NCBI GenBank assembly: GCA_003330885.1
Contig: CP030277.1
Location: 992,001-1,056,000 of the forward strand
Length of the DNA: 64,000 bases
Direction: 5' to 3'
From: Rhodobiaceae bacterium
GTDB lineage: Bacteria > Pseudomonadota > Alphaproteobacteria > Parvibaculales > Parvibaculaceae
Positions 1 through 10,682 of this stretch are shown here, in pieces (within the stretch, counting starts at the first letter, position 1; every line of letters starts with the position of its first letter). A program made the position numbers and the translations under genes. Below the pieces are notes generated by a model. The model saw only the letters and a list, made by a program, of their open reading frames with translations. It was not told the origin of the DNA and searched no databases.

Positions 1-700
1 GCGCATCAAGCCAGACATAGACGATGTGATCGGGATCGCCAGGCACTGGCACGCCCCAGTTAAAGGTCGTTCTGGAAATTGAAAGATCTCTCAGCCCGCC
101 TTTAACAAAGCTTGCCACTTCGTTGCGGCGGCTTTCAGGCCGAATGAACCCTGGCTTGTCGTAGAGCTCAAGCAGCTTTTCCTGATAAGCGGAAAGCCGG
201 AAGAAATAGCTTGGCTCCTCAACCCATTCTACAGGTGCACCGGTAGGCGCAATCTTGTCGCCAGAGGAAGACTCTTTCAGCTCGTCTTCGCCGTAGAACG
301 CCTCGTCACGGACGGAGTACCAGCCGGCATAGGAGTCGAGATAGATGTCTCCCTTATCAGCCATCCGCTTCCAGATGTCCTGCACGGCTTTGATGTGGCG
401 CTCTTCGGTCGTGCGGATGAAGTCATCGATTGAAAAATTCATGGTCTCGGCAAGAGACTGAAAGCGACCCGAAATCTGTGCGCAAAGTTCTTGCGGGGTA
501 ATGCCTTGCGCTTCCGCAGACTTCTCTACCTTCTGACCGTGCTCATCATTACCGGTCAGAAAGAGAACATCATAGCCATCAAGCCGTTTGAAACGCGCCA
601 GCGCATCACACGCGAGCGTCGTATAGGCATGCCCGATATGCGGCACATCATTGACGTAGTAGATCGGGGTCGTGATGTAGAAGGATTTTGCGGCGGACAT
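1..700 (-). CDS. metG: Methionyl-tRNA synthetase, N-terminal part (cut by window edge)
   Basis: Charges tRNA-Met with methionine in the cytoplasm. About 233 N-terminal residues are visible. The protein opens [18 protein letters not shown] and has the class I HIGH signature in VPHIGHAY at about residues 22-29. The linker reads [11 protein letters not shown] and carries no zinc-knuckle cysteines, as in the zinc-free MetRS type. The KMSKS loop and anticodon-binding domain lie beyond base 1. ATG at 700 is the first start in frame. It follows holB by 56 bases on the same strand and is probably the distal gene of the rlpA-dac-tmk-holB-metG run. Identification is firm; only the C-terminus is missing. 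Confidence 0.96.
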   Translation of the reverse strand, partial: MSAAKSFYITTPIYYVNDVPHIGHAYTTLACDALARFKRLDGYDVLFLTGNDEHGQKVEKSAEAQGITPQELCAQISGRFQSLAETMNFSIDDFIRTTEERHIKAVQDIWKRMADKGDIYLDSYAGWYSVRDEAFYGEDELKESSSGDKIAPTGAPVEWVEEPSYFFRLSAYQEKLLELYDKPGFIRPESRRNEVASFVKGGLRDLSISRTTFNWGVPVPGDPDHIVYVWLDA

Positions 701-756
701 ATTGAGAAGCACTTTTCAGGATGACGTGTGGGAACGGAACAGGTGTAGGCGACAGG

Positions 757-1872
757 TTAAGCAGACTGGGTCATGCTGGAAGCAGCCGCCTCGAGCATCG
801 AAAATGCGTTCAAAATCACCAACTTGCGATCCATGTTAAGCGCCTCTGCGCGTGTGGCCAATTCGCCGATCTTTTCCCACACCTCGACCCAGCGATCAAG
901 GTTTTGCCCATGAACCAGCATGGCCATGGCAGTGGCTTCGCCAGGAACAATATCGGGGTTTGCAGGACCGCCAGCACCCTGGCGTACCGCCCGGGCGACC
1001 CAATCGCGCATTAGGTCGACCAATATGTCAAATGTTTGTTCGGCACCCCGTCTGGCGGCTTTGTCCGCAAGGGCGTGCATCGCCGCGATATCCGGCCTTG
1101 GTAGCTGGCAGATCAGTCCGACCATGGATCGATAAAGCTCCAGACCATCGCCTGATGCAATGGTGAGCGCCCGTCCGGCACTTCCCTCCGCCAAAACATC
1201 AATAGCAGCGATGTCGTCAGCGCTGAGATCAGCGCCATTGGCGCCGAGCACCTGATCCATGGCGCTGCTACTAAGCGCAGGCATGGGCAATTGCCGACAT
1301 CTCGACCGAATGGTGGGCAGCAGCCGTCCGGGCTGGTGGCTCACGAGCAGGAATAGGGATTTTGCAGGCGGTTCCTCTAGGACTTTGAGCAGGGCATTTG
1401 CGGAGTTCGCATTCATTTCATCAGCGCTGTCCACAATGCAGACGCGCCACCCACCTGCTCCTGCGCTCTTCCCGAAAAAGCCAGAGGTCTTTCGGACCTG
1501 ATCAACAGGAATGACGGACTTGGCTTTCTTCGTCTTCTCATCGACAGGGCGTCGGATGACCAGCAGGTCTGGATGTCCTTGAGCGAGAATTTGGCGCGCG
1601 GCTGGCATGTCCTCAGAGACAGACAGATTTTCTGCACCCATCGCCCGAGCTTTTTCCGCATCGGAATAGGTGAGCACGAACTTCGCCATCCGATATGCGA
1701 GTGTCGTCTTGCCGATACCCTTGGGGCCCGTCAACAGCCAGGCGTGATGCATCCGTCCGCTCATAAAGGCGTCAAACAGCGCTTCCTCGGCATGGCTGTG
1801 CCCATAGAGAACATTGGTTTCTCTGGGGTGCTTGAAATCGCCAAGTCGGTCGGGTTCTGGAAGGTCACTCAT
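757..1872 (-). CDS. holB: DNA polymerase III subunit delta-prime
   Basis: Clamp-loader subunit of the replicative polymerase, a cytoplasmic AAA+ protein of 371 residues. The Walker A motif GPKGIGKTT lies near residues 49-57. LLKVLEEPP is followed by a LLPTIRSRC sensor/arginine-finger segment, the usual holB signature. Starts at ATG (MSDLPEPDRL). It lies 32 bases downstream of tmk on the same strand and just upstream of metG, the standard alphaproteobacterial order, so co-transcription is likely. Length is normal for alphaproteobacterial homologues, whose C-terminal domain is variable. Confidence 0.95.
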   Translation of the reverse strand: MSDLPEPDRLGDFKHPRETNVLYGHSHAEEALFDAFMSGRMHHAWLLTGPKGIGKTTLAYRMAKFVLTYSDAEKARAMGAENLSVSEDMPAARQILAQGHPDLLVIRRPVDEKTKKAKSVIPVDQVRKTSGFFGKSAGAGGWRVCIVDSADEMNANSANALLKVLEEPPAKSLFLLVSHQPGRLLPTIRSRCRQLPMPALSSSAMDQVLGANGADLSADDIAAIDVLAEGSAGRALTIASGDGLELYRSMVGLICQLPRPDIAAMHALADKAARRGAEQTFDILVDLMRDWVARAVRQGAGGPANPDIVPGEATAMAMLVHGQNLDRWVEVWEKIGELATRAEALNMDRKLVILNAFSMLEAAASSMTQSA

Positions 1873-1904
1873 GGGTCAAGCTTAGCATGGCTTATCCCAC
1901 TCTG

Positions 1905-2549
1905 TCAGAGGTCGAAGCGCGTCGCTGTTTCAGCCCAGATAGCCTGCTGAACGGCGTTGATGTCGGCTGTGGCGTCAATCACTTTGCAGCGTTGAGGCTC
2001 ATCGGTAGCGATATCGAGGAATGCCTGACGCAGGGCCTCATGAAACGCCTGCCCCATTTTCTCGTACCGGTCTTCGCCCTCACCGCGAGCTCCAGCACGT
2101 GTAAGGCCATCGGCGACGGGCAGGTCAAGGATCAAGGTGAGGTCCGGCATGGTGGTACCCACCACAAGGTTGGTGAGATCGCGTATCACATCCTTGCCCA
2201 ACGACTGTGCGACGCCCTGGTAGGCCATGGATGAGTCGACAAACCTGTCACACAGAACCCATTTTCCTTCACTCAGGGCCGGACGAACAACGCGTTCAAG
2301 ATGGTCGGCCCGGGCAGCAAAATGGAGCAGAACCTCCGTCATGCCCGTCCATCGATCGCCATCGCCGGTAACAAGCAGTGCTCGAATTTCCTCAGCACCA
2401 GGTGACCCACCAGGTTCGCGTGTCTGTAACACTGCGTATCCGGCTTTCTCCAGGGCATCACTGAGAAGACGAATCTGAGTTGATTTGCCTGCCCCCTCAC
2501 CGCCTTCAAATGTGATGAAGCGTCCTGGATGCGGGCGACTGGCGTTCAT
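1905..2549 (-). CDS. tmk: Thymidylate kinase
   Basis: Phosphorylates dTMP to dTDP for dTTP synthesis. The protein has 214 residues. The P-loop FEGGEGAGKST is at about residues 14-24, DRFVDSSMAYQG supplies the DR(Y/F/W) catalytic segment, and the LID region reads RAGARGEGEDRYE, with arginines in the LID as in E. coli-type enzymes. Starts at ATG (MNASRPHPG), six bases after the stop of the upstream carboxypeptidase gene, so the two are probably translationally linked. The pairing tmk-holB is conserved across bacteria and supports both calls. Confidence 0.96.
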   Translation of the reverse strand: MNASRPHPGRFITFEGGEGAGKSTQIRLLSDALEKAGYAVLQTREPGGSPGAEEIRALLVTGDGDRWTGMTEVLLHFAARADHLERVVRPALSEGKWVLCDRFVDSSMAYQGVAQSLGKDVIRDLTNLVVGTTMPDLTLILDLPVADGLTRAGARGEGEDRYEKMGQAFHEALRQAFLDIATDEPQRCKVIDATADINAVQQAIWAETATRFDL

Positions 2550-2555
2550 GAGGAC

Positions 2556-3710
2556 CTATTCGCCTGTTACCATCTGAAGGACAGAGCTCATGGCACGTCC
2601 AAAAAGGCCGATCTGATCGACATTGGCACCGGCGTAAATCGGGAACTGCCGTGTGGGCGCGTTAGGAGCCTGAATGGTCAACGTTCCTACTTCCTGCCCC
2701 GCCTTGATGGGAGCGGCAATGGGCCCGTCCCAGTTTGCCGATACTTTCATATCGCGCCGCGCCGCTCGTGTTAGCGTCAGACTCACATCCTCAGCGACGA
2801 CCAAAGGCACGAGGTCATAGACACCCTGCCAGACTTCGGCGTTCTCAACGACATCGCCAGCTGCATACAGGTCGTAGGTCTTGAACTCCCGGAAGCCCCA
2901 CCGGAGAAGCTTTTCACTTTCCTCCGAGCGCTCACGTTCGGAACTAAGGCCATTCACCACCAGAATAAGCCGTCGGCCATTCTGTTCACCTGAAGCGACG
3001 AGGCCATATCCGGACACCTCAGTATGACCCGTTTTTAGACCGTCGGCATTTAGGTTCATGTAGAGAAGCGGATTGCGGTTGGATTGCGTAATGCCGTTCC
3101 AGGTGAACTCGCGCTCGTTGTAATAAGGATAATAATCGCTCAAGTCGTAGATCAGGTGGCGGGCGAGCTGTGCAAGCTCCCGCGCGGTCATTTTATGTTC
3201 GGGATGTGGCCAACCGGTAGAGTTCCTAAATTCAGCCCGTGCGAGACCGAGTTCTCTACCGCGGCGGGTCATTTCTTCGGCAAAGGCTTCTTCTGAACCG
3301 CTCATGCCTTCGGCAATAGCAATGCAGGCATCATTGCCCGATTGAACAATTACACCGCGGATCAGGTCCTCAACAGGGATACGCGAGTTTACCTCTGCGA
3401 ACATTGTCGATGAACCAGACGCGGCCCCGCCGCGACGCCAGGCATTTTCGCTGACAGTCATGGTGTCAGTGAGGCTGAGGCGTCCTTCTTTCAGGGCCTC
3501 GAACAAAAGCGTCATGGTCATCAGCTTTGTCATGCTGGCGGGCGCCATCAGGACATCACCCTCTTTCTCATAGAGGATGTCGCCGGTCTCCCCGTCCATC
3601 AGAACGGCGAAGGTGGCTTTGGTTTCAAAACCCGATGCAGAGGCCGCTGAGAATGAGCCAGCGACGAAAAGCAGTGCGATTATGCTGTGAGAAATTAGGC
3701 GAACGATCAT
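2556..3710 (-). CDS. D-alanyl-D-alanine carboxypeptidase (PBP5/6 type, S11 family)
   Basis: Periplasmic low-molecular-weight penicillin-binding protein that trims the terminal D-Ala of peptidoglycan stem peptides. An N-terminal signal peptide ends around ASAS at residues 23-26. The catalytic SxxK is S59-M-T-K62, the second motif is SGN in VQSGNDACI, and the third is KTG in GLKTGHTEVSG. A C-terminal beta-rich PBP5 domain follows. Length of 384 residues is typical. It sits between rlpA and tmk on the same strand, which pairs two septal peptidoglycan enzymes. dacA, dacC and dacD paralogues cannot be told apart by eye, so no symbol is given. Confidence 0.93.
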   Translation of the reverse strand: MIVRLISHSIIALLFVAGSFSAASASGFETKATFAVLMDGETGDILYEKEGDVLMAPASMTKLMTMTLLFEALKEGRLSLTDTMTVSENAWRRGGAASGSSTMFAEVNSRIPVEDLIRGVIVQSGNDACIAIAEGMSGSEEAFAEEMTRRGRELGLARAEFRNSTGWPHPEHKMTARELAQLARHLIYDLSDYYPYYNEREFTWNGITQSNRNPLLYMNLNADGLKTGHTEVSGYGLVASGEQNGRRLILVVNGLSSERERSEESEKLLRWGFREFKTYDLYAAGDVVENAEVWQGVYDLVPLVVAEDVSLTLTRAARRDMKVSANWDGPIAAPIKAGQEVGTLTIQAPNAPTRQFPIYAGANVDQIGLFGRAMSSVLQMVTGE

Positions 3711-3764
3711 GTGACTCTTCAGATTTTGGATGTTAAGGCCCGCAAGCTATTAGCGCGCCACGCA

Positions 3765-4817
3765 CTATTCGATGACAACTCTGGCGTTTGTGTGACCACG
3801 CCCGGTTATTTGTTGCAACATGCTATTGGCCGCCTGCGGGTCTTGCAGAGGACCAACGCGGACACGGTAGAGTTCTGTGCCGTTGACATTGATCGGGTTC
3901 ACATCGACAGGCCCGAGGTCAGACAGCTGGATTTTGAGAGCTTCGGCATTGGCCTGATTGGCAAAAGCGCCCGCTTGCACATAAGTGCCCGGCAGGACAG
4001 GCGCGGCCACGTTGGAAGACTGCGTGGGCGACGGCTGCGTTGCAGCAGGTGTATCGGGGATCGGCGCCATGTCGGTTGGCAGTAAGGTGCCTGCAGCAGC
4101 GCTCACGGGATAGGTTGGCGTCAGCGATGCGACTTGTACCGCTTCTGTCGGGGCAGCGATCACATTACGACGATCTGAAGGTTGTTGAGGTGGCGGCGAG
4201 GTGAAACCATTTTCAGCGACAACGGATTGAACGTTCGGGACATCACCCTCCAAGGGAGCACGGCGCAGATACTGAACCCGAACCTGTGTTGTTCCCTGCT
4301 TTATGAACCCCAAAAGTTCAGCTGACCGTCTGGAAAGATCAATTTCCCGGTCGGCAGCAAACGGCCCCCGGTCGTTAATCCGGACAACGAGGGACCGACC
4401 GTTTTCGAGGTTTGTCACCCGCGCATAGATCGGCATGGGCAGCGTGGGATGGGCGGCAGTTACAAGATTCTGATCAAACACTTCGCCATTGGCGGTTGGT
4501 TTCCCGTGGAAATTCGGCCCATACCAGGAAGCAACGCCCTTCTGGTCATAGTTTTCATCTTCTGCCGGGTAATACCACTCGCCATCAATTTTGTAGGGAT
4601 TGCCGACCTTGTAGACACCGCCGCCGGTGCCTTGACCCAGAGACTTGGCCACATGGGCACCCAATTGAGCTTCAGCGCATCCCGCAGCCACTAAGGGGCT
4701 CATCAACAAGCCGACCACCGCCGATAACCGTCGGAGTGATGGACGTTTTGGGCGCGGCATGGCTTTCATGCCCCTGCCACTACGGAATGTCGTATCGGTG
4801 GCTTTCTGATTGTCCAT
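3765..4817 (-). CDS. rlpA: RlpA-like septal lytic transglycosylase lipoprotein with SPOR domain
   Basis: Outer-membrane lipoprotein predicted to cleave peptidoglycan glycan strands lacking stem peptides at the division site. From ATG 4817 there is a basic N-terminus and a hydrophobic stretch ending in the lipobox VAAGC, with Cys near residue 47. A double-psi beta-barrel follows (VASWYGPNFHGKPTANG ... RINDRGPF), then a Pro/Thr-rich linker and a C-terminal SPOR domain (TYVQAGAF ... YRVRVGPL). A GTG at 4826 and ATGs at 4769 and 4760 are alternative starts; the later ones give a more usual leader length. It is the first gene of the minus-strand run and faces the MmgE/PrpD gene. Confidence 0.92.
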   Translation of the reverse strand: MDNQKATDTTFRSGRGMKAMPRPKRPSLRRLSAVVGLLMSPLVAAGCAEAQLGAHVAKSLGQGTGGGVYKVGNPYKIDGEWYYPAEDENYDQKGVASWYGPNFHGKPTANGEVFDQNLVTAAHPTLPMPIYARVTNLENGRSLVVRINDRGPFAADREIDLSRRSAELLGFIKQGTTQVRVQYLRRAPLEGDVPNVQSVVAENGFTSPPPQQPSDRRNVIAAPTEAVQVASLTPTYPVSAAAGTLLPTDMAPIPDTPAATQPSPTQSSNVAAPVLPGTYVQAGAFANQANAEALKIQLSDLGPVDVNPINVNGTELYRVRVGPLQDPQAANSMLQQITGRGHTNARVVIE

Positions 4818-4953
4818 GTTCTGCACTGCCTGCGTTTAACCGAATCAGGTCAAATCCTCTGAATTCTCTTATACCGCCCCAAATATCCGGGCGCCATGAA
4901 ACTCAGCCCACCTGAGACAGGGTTCATTGCGTCTCCCGCCCCGGGAGGTCAGT

Positions 4954-6369
4954 ATGGCGCCCAAAACAGACTTGCTAGGGACTTCCGATTTTGTCCCTGA
5001 GAGTGCGAATAAAACCTTTATGAGAGTTCATGATTTGACCCGTCCGGAACCGTCCCTGACACGCTCCCTGGTGAGCCTGATCCGATCAAAACCGGTAACA
5101 GAGGCAGACCTCTCTGCCGCGGCCCTATTTGTTCTGGATGCCATTGCAAATACCTGTGCTGGACAGAATTCTGAACCAGGCCGGGCCTTGCTCGCCTGGA
5201 GCAGCGCTGATGGCATTGGCAACACGCAGCGCGAAACAGGGAAGCGCGCATTCCTGCTGGGCGCGCTTACGCATATTTTGGAAACGGATGATCTGCACCG
5301 GGGGTCCGTGGTTCACCCAGGCTGTGTCGTCGTCCCGCCGGCTTGGGTGTTGGCGGTGAAGCACGGCGTTTCAGGCCGGGCGTTTTTGACGTCAATCCTC
5401 CACGGATTTGAGGCGACGACCCGTATCGGCATGGCTGTGGGCGCGGAGCACTACAGGATTTGGCACAACACGGCGACCTGCGGTCCATTTGGATCAGCCA
5501 TGGCCGCCGCCGCCCTCTTGAGCCTGGACGACGCGCAAGCGACCCATGCCCTCGGCAATGCCGGAAGTCAGGCGGCAGGGCTCTGGGAATTTCTTGAGAC
5601 GGGAGCGATGACAAAACACCTTCACGCGGGCCACGCAGCTGAAGCTGGTGTCCGTGCTGCCGAGCTTGCAAAACATGGGTTCACAGGCCCACCTAAAATT
5701 CTTGAAGGTGACAAAGGTTTTTTCAAAGCTGCCTGCCCTGATGCTGATCCGTCCGCAGTGCTCGCAGATGCGGACGCGCCCTGGCAGTTGACGACCACGT
5801 CCATCAAACCCTGGCCTTCCTGCAGGCACACTCATCCCGCGATTGATGCTGCTCAATCCATCCGCGCCGCACTCAAAGAAAAAGGGCAGACACTGACTGA
5901 CGATATGATTGAAACAGTTGATGTCGGTGTCTACCAGGCGTCCATCGATGTCTGTGATCGTATTAATCCGACTACAGAATATGAGGCGAAGTTTTCGTTG
6001 CATCACACCGTGGCGGCAGGCCTGCTCTGCGACACAGTGGACTTCTCAGCATTCGGCGAGGAGGCGCGGTCCAACCTTCAACCTGCAAGAGTAAAAGTTC
6101 GCCCGTCCCTCGAAGAGCCATATGCGTCTGCCTATCCCCGCGCCTGGGGAAGCTCTGTCACCCTGACGCTTAAGTCTGGGGAGATCATCGCAGAGACGCG
6201 GGCTCACGCGAAAGGTGATCCCGAAGCGGCGCTCTCACGCGAAGAGATGATCAGCAAAGCGACCATGTTGCTGAACCACGCACAGACACAGGAAACCACG
6301 CAGTTCATAGACGCGGTGTTGGCGCTTGCCGATGATGGACAATTGCCTGCCCTGCCTGAAGGTTTTTAG
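4954..6369 (+). CDS. MmgE/PrpD family protein
   Basis: Member of the family that includes 2-methylcitrate dehydratase and cis-aconitate decarboxylase. The true substrate is unknown, as no prpB/prpC or other methylcitrate genes are nearby. The 471-residue protein has the all-helical domain 1 (ALFVLDAIANTCAGQ; ALTHILETDDLHRGSVVHPG) and the later SIKPWPSCRHTHPAID segment typical of the fold. The start is ATG 4954 because GGGAGG lies six bases before it; a TTG at 4927 has no such site. Transcribed alone, away from rlpA. It could be an isomerase or dehydratase of a short acid. Confidence 0.88.
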   Translation: MAPKTDLLGTSDFVPESANKTFMRVHDLTRPEPSLTRSLVSLIRSKPVTEADLSAAALFVLDAIANTCAGQNSEPGRALLAWSSADGIGNTQRETGKRAFLLGALTHILETDDLHRGSVVHPGCVVVPPAWVLAVKHGVSGRAFLTSILHGFEATTRIGMAVGAEHYRIWHNTATCGPFGSAMAAAALLSLDDAQATHALGNAGSQAAGLWEFLETGAMTKHLHAGHAAEAGVRAAELAKHGFTGPPKILEGDKGFFKAACPDADPSAVLADADAPWQLTTTSIKPWPSCRHTHPAIDAAQSIRAALKEKGQTLTDDMIETVDVGVYQASIDVCDRINPTTEYEAKFSLHHTVAAGLLCDTVDFSAFGEEARSNLQPARVKVRPSLEEPYASAYPRAWGSSVTLTLKSGEIIAETRAHAKGDPEAALSREEMISKATMLLNHAQTQETTQFIDAVLALADDGQLPALPEGF

Positions 6370-6383
6370 ATGTTAGGTCGTCG

Positions 6384-6650
6384 TTAAACGGCGATGTAGC
6401 TCAGATAGGCTTGCGCCGCTGCACCAACAAGGACAGATCCCCAGATCCAACTTGTCCGGACGAGAAAGCCGCTCTTCTGTTTACCGGCAGGCACCGCAGC
6501 TGCGTCTGTGCTGGCTTCTTCCATTTCTGCAGGGGCTGGAGCAACCGGTGCTGGCATTCTGTATTCGCGCAAGCCAGCAATAAAAATTCCTGTGCCCAAT
6601 ATGAGCATAATAATTGCGGGTACCCACCACTGCGTAAAATCGATCGCCAT
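6384..6650 (-). CDS. Small two-helix membrane protein, unknown
   Basis: An 88-residue protein with two predicted membrane segments, VPAIIMLILGTGIFIAGL near the N-terminus and WIWGSVLVGAAAQAYLSYIAV at the C-terminus. They are joined by a Pro/Ala/Glu-rich loop (PAPVAPAPAEMEEA). ATG 6650 is preceded by GGTGGAG; a GTG nine bases upstream is the alternative start. It converges on the MmgE/PrpD gene with a 14-base gap. No family is recognised. The hydrophobic pattern and clean frame argue that it is expressed. Confidence 0.6.
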   Translation of the reverse strand: MAIDFTQWWVPAIIMLILGTGIFIAGLREYRMPAPVAPAPAEMEEASTDAAAVPAGKQKSGFLVRTSWIWGSVLVGAAAQAYLSYIAV

Positions 6651-6855
6651 AAACTCCACCCAACTCGTTCTTTATTGCAGCGCCCCCTGACGCCAGTTTG
6701 TTGCGGCGCATTGTGGCAAACTGCGGGAAACTTGGCAAAGTCCATTTCTTACCGATTTATTCATCCGATGAGCGCAAAATCGTCCCCGTTAACCTTGTTT
6801 CCCTCGGGTTTGATTAAGCCATTTTAACCATCAGCGCCGAACGGTTCGATTCACC

Positions 6856-7215
6856 ATGCCGCATGAAAAACGTGAAATCGTCTTTTCAATGAACGAATTT
6901 TTGGAAGCGTTGATGCGGTACAACGAAATGCGCGGCGGCATTCGGTATCGCGCACCACAGATAAGGGGCGTCGGGGTCGATAAGACAGGGGCTGGGTCGA
7001 CGGAGATCACCTTCGACGATGAGGAGACCATCAGCTTCACTGAAACCGACATCGTCGCATCCCTCATTGCCTATTGCATCGAAAACAAGGTGCCGTTGCC
7101 TGCGCGAGCCGGGAAGCGCATCGTTGTGACCGACACAGGCGTTGAGTTGGCGATTGAAAGCAAGACGGATTGGGTTCAGCCGGTCCCCCTCCCCATCAGC
7201 GAAATCAGGCGCTAG
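6856..7215 (+). CDS. Conserved-looking small soluble protein, unknown
   Basis: A 119-residue protein beginning MPHEKREIVFSMNEF, with no signal peptide or membrane helix. The first 25 residues look helical and the remainder mixed alpha/beta. A downstream ATG at residue 12 (MNEFLEAL) is an alternative start. A short palindrome CGAACGGTTCG lies at 6838-6848, just in front of the start, and no good ribosome site is seen. It precedes tRNA-Ser by about 130 bases. Function not recognised. Confidence 0.6.
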   Translation: MPHEKREIVFSMNEFLEALMRYNEMRGGIRYRAPQIRGVGVDKTGAGSTEITFDDEETISFTETDIVASLIAYCIENKVPLPARAGKRIVVTDTGVELAIESKTDWVQPVPLPISEIRR

Positions 7216-7346
7216 AAATTTGATGAAGCTTTCTTTTGTACCCGGACGCGATATTTGCTAAACGATCTCCGCGCCGGGAAACTCACCCGGTGAGTCGCCT
7301 CAGCATTTCCAACGGAAATGCGATAAGCATCTTTGAATGCCCCTGC

Positions 7347-7436
7347 GGAGGGGTGCGAGAGTGGTTGAATCGACCGGTCTTGAAAACCGGCAGGCGTGCA
7401 AGCGTCTCGTGGGTTCGAATCCCACCCCCTCCGCCA
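7347..7436 (+). tRNA. tRNA-Ser (anticodon TGA)
   Basis: A 90-base gene including encoded CCA. Acceptor strands GGAGGGG (7347-7353) and CCCCTCC pair, followed by discriminator G and CCA. The anticodon stem is CCGGT/ACCGG with loop CTTGAAA, placing TGA at 7381-7383. A class II long variable arm (CAGGCGTGCAAGCGTCTC region) and T-arm GTGGG-TTCGAAT-CCCAC complete the structure. Its 3' end is duplicated 574 bases downstream, see the repeat entries. Confidence 0.97.
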
Positions 7437-7440
7437 CTTT
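7413..7440 (+). repeat. Left copy of 28-base tRNA-Ser 3'-end repeat (attL-like)
   Basis: Covers the T-loop, 3' acceptor strand, CCA and the next CTTT. It matches 7987-8014 at 24 of 28 positions counted by eye, with the last 14 bases (CCCTCCGCCACTTT) identical. Tyrosine integrases commonly recombine in this part of tRNA genes, so a former attachment core is the likely reading. No integrase gene is present in the window. Confidence 0.6.
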
Positions 7441-7484
7441 TGTGGTCTGTAGTTTCTTGATCTTATTGAGCAACGGAGAAGGTC

Positions 7485-7928
7485 ATGCCGTTTGAGTTCA
7501 ATAAGCTGAATCATAGGTGGAATGCCGACCCCAACGATCCTTATCCGTCCGCTCAAATCAGCGGGGCCGATGTCACCGTCAAATTTCTCCTCAACATATT
7601 CCTCTATCCGATTTTTCAAGAAGGTGAGACGGGTTCAATCATTTTCAAAAACTGTTCCAAATACAGGCTTGGCGAAACTAACGATGAAGGTTGGTATCTT
7701 GGACAATGCAGGTTCAGCAAACTGTTGCCGGAATGGGGTGAGTTTTATGAGCTTTCTGGAGACAAACATCTGTTGGACGCGCCAAATGACTGGCAGGAAA
7801 TAGCTCAAGCACCAGAAGCGCAAAGACACTATTTGTTCTATTTTCGAGATGAAACATTCGAGTGTGTGGCGGATAGATGGGAGTTTGAGGAATCTGCAGA
7901 CAATGGATTGCTAAAAGTAAAAACGTAA
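7485..7928 (+). CDS. Unknown 147-residue protein inside the tRNA-Ser-bracketed insert
   Basis: The only gene between the two copies of the tRNA-Ser 3' end. ATG 7485 has the ribosome site GGAGAAGG six bases upstream. The protein is acidic and aromatic-rich (FYELSGDKHLL; RHYLFYFRDETFE; ADRWEFEE), with no signal peptide or membrane helix, so it is probably a small cytoplasmic beta-rich protein. By eye its DNA is poorer in GC than the flanking genes, and its codon choice (AAA, TTT, CAA, ATA) is unlike its neighbours, which fits recent acquisition. No family is recognised. It may be an immunity- or defence-type cargo protein, but nothing in the sequence proves this. Confidence 0.65.
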   Translation: MPFEFNKLNHRWNADPNDPYPSAQISGADVTVKFLLNIFLYPIFQEGETGSIIFKNCSKYRLGETNDEGWYLGQCRFSKLLPEWGEFYELSGDKHLLDAPNDWQEIAQAPEAQRHYLFYFRDETFECVADRWEFEESADNGLLKVKT

Positions 7929-7986
7929 AACATGGCGTCCATGCAAATCCTGCAGCTCTTGCGAAAACCCCCTTGGTACCTCACAA

Positions 7987-8014
7987 GTTCGGACCCAACT
8001 CCCTCCGCCACTTT
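7987..8014 (+). repeat. Right copy of tRNA-Ser 3'-end repeat (attR-like)
   Basis: Degenerate second copy of 7413-7440, with substitutions confined to the T-loop/T-stem part and identity through the acceptor end, CCA and CTTT. A weaker echo of the anticodon arm (TCTTG..AAAACC, 7957-7969) lies upstream, so a decayed partial tRNA copy is the alternative to an attachment site. Around it, 7929-8284 holds no convincing gene; short open frames there have no ribosome sites. Confidence 0.55.
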
Positions 8015-8284
8015 CTATTCAGGCTGGACCTATCGTAGGTGGGATAACGTACCGCCCGCCCTGTGCTGTCCAAAAAGAAGCTATTCACCAAAAAATAGCT
8101 TTGGCGGCACTGACCGATGGCCAGACAGGTGATTCTTGGGCAGATCTTGCACGGTCTTTGCCAGTGGAATGTCACGCCTGGCAGCTCACGTCGATCTGCA
8201 ATTAAGACGATCACAACAGTCGCTAGGCTTCCTCGTGACGGGCGGCCTGAGACTCTTTTTGAGAAATTTGCCCCTCACCCCTTG

Positions 8285-8299
8285 TTAGAATAATTCTAA
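8285..8299. promoter_or_regulatory. Fur-family (Irr/PerR-like) box 1 upstream of katG
   Basis: TTAGAATAATTCTAA is a perfect 7-1-7 inverted repeat 62 bases before the katG start. It fits the alphaproteobacterial iron-control element pattern TTTAGAA-N3-TTCTAAA recognised by Irr, and also resembles PerR boxes. Which regulator binds cannot be decided from sequence alone. Confidence 0.65.
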
Positions 8300-8314
8300 G
8301 TTGCTATATCTCTG

Positions 8315-8331
8315 TTTAGAGAGATTCTAAA
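8315..8331. promoter_or_regulatory. Fur-family (Irr/PerR-like) box 2 upstream of katG
   Basis: TTTAGAGAGATTCTAAA matches the same iron-control-element pattern with one change (A to G in the left half). Its centre is 31 bases, about three helical turns, from box 1, so two dimers would sit on the same face of the DNA. It lies 30 bases before the katG ATG, where bound protein would be expected to block transcription or early elongation. Confidence 0.62.
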
Positions 8332-8346
8332 TTAGGGTCTGCATAG

Positions 8347-10557
<2,211 letters not shown>

Positions 10558-10605
10558 GTGAGGGAGGTTCGATCGGATAGAACACCCCGGTCCAGCCTCA
10601 TGACG

Positions 10606-10633
10606 AAGGCCGCAGCTCAGCTGCGGCCTTTTT
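10606..10633 (+). terminator. Rho-independent terminator of katG
   Basis: GC-rich inverted repeat AAGGCCGCAGCT / AGCTGCGGCCTT followed by a run of T, 48 bases after the katG stop. Confidence 0.9.
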
Positions 10634-10682
10634 CTTTGCGTAGGCGTTGCCAAGTGCAAAGCGGTGCTCCTAGGCTGAGCCT

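Noticed and set aside
4954-6369. Calling the MmgE/PrpD protein 2-methylcitrate dehydratase
   Set aside because: No methylcitrate-cycle genes are adjacent and the family includes several other activities.
7212-7619. 135-residue minus-strand frame over tRNA-Ser
   Set aside because: It reads through the tRNA complement; such frames arise from the conserved tRNA sequence itself.
7929-8284. Short frames (7932-8132 plus, 7981-8214 minus) as island genes
   Set aside because: No ribosome sites, no sensible protein composition, and they run through the right repeat.
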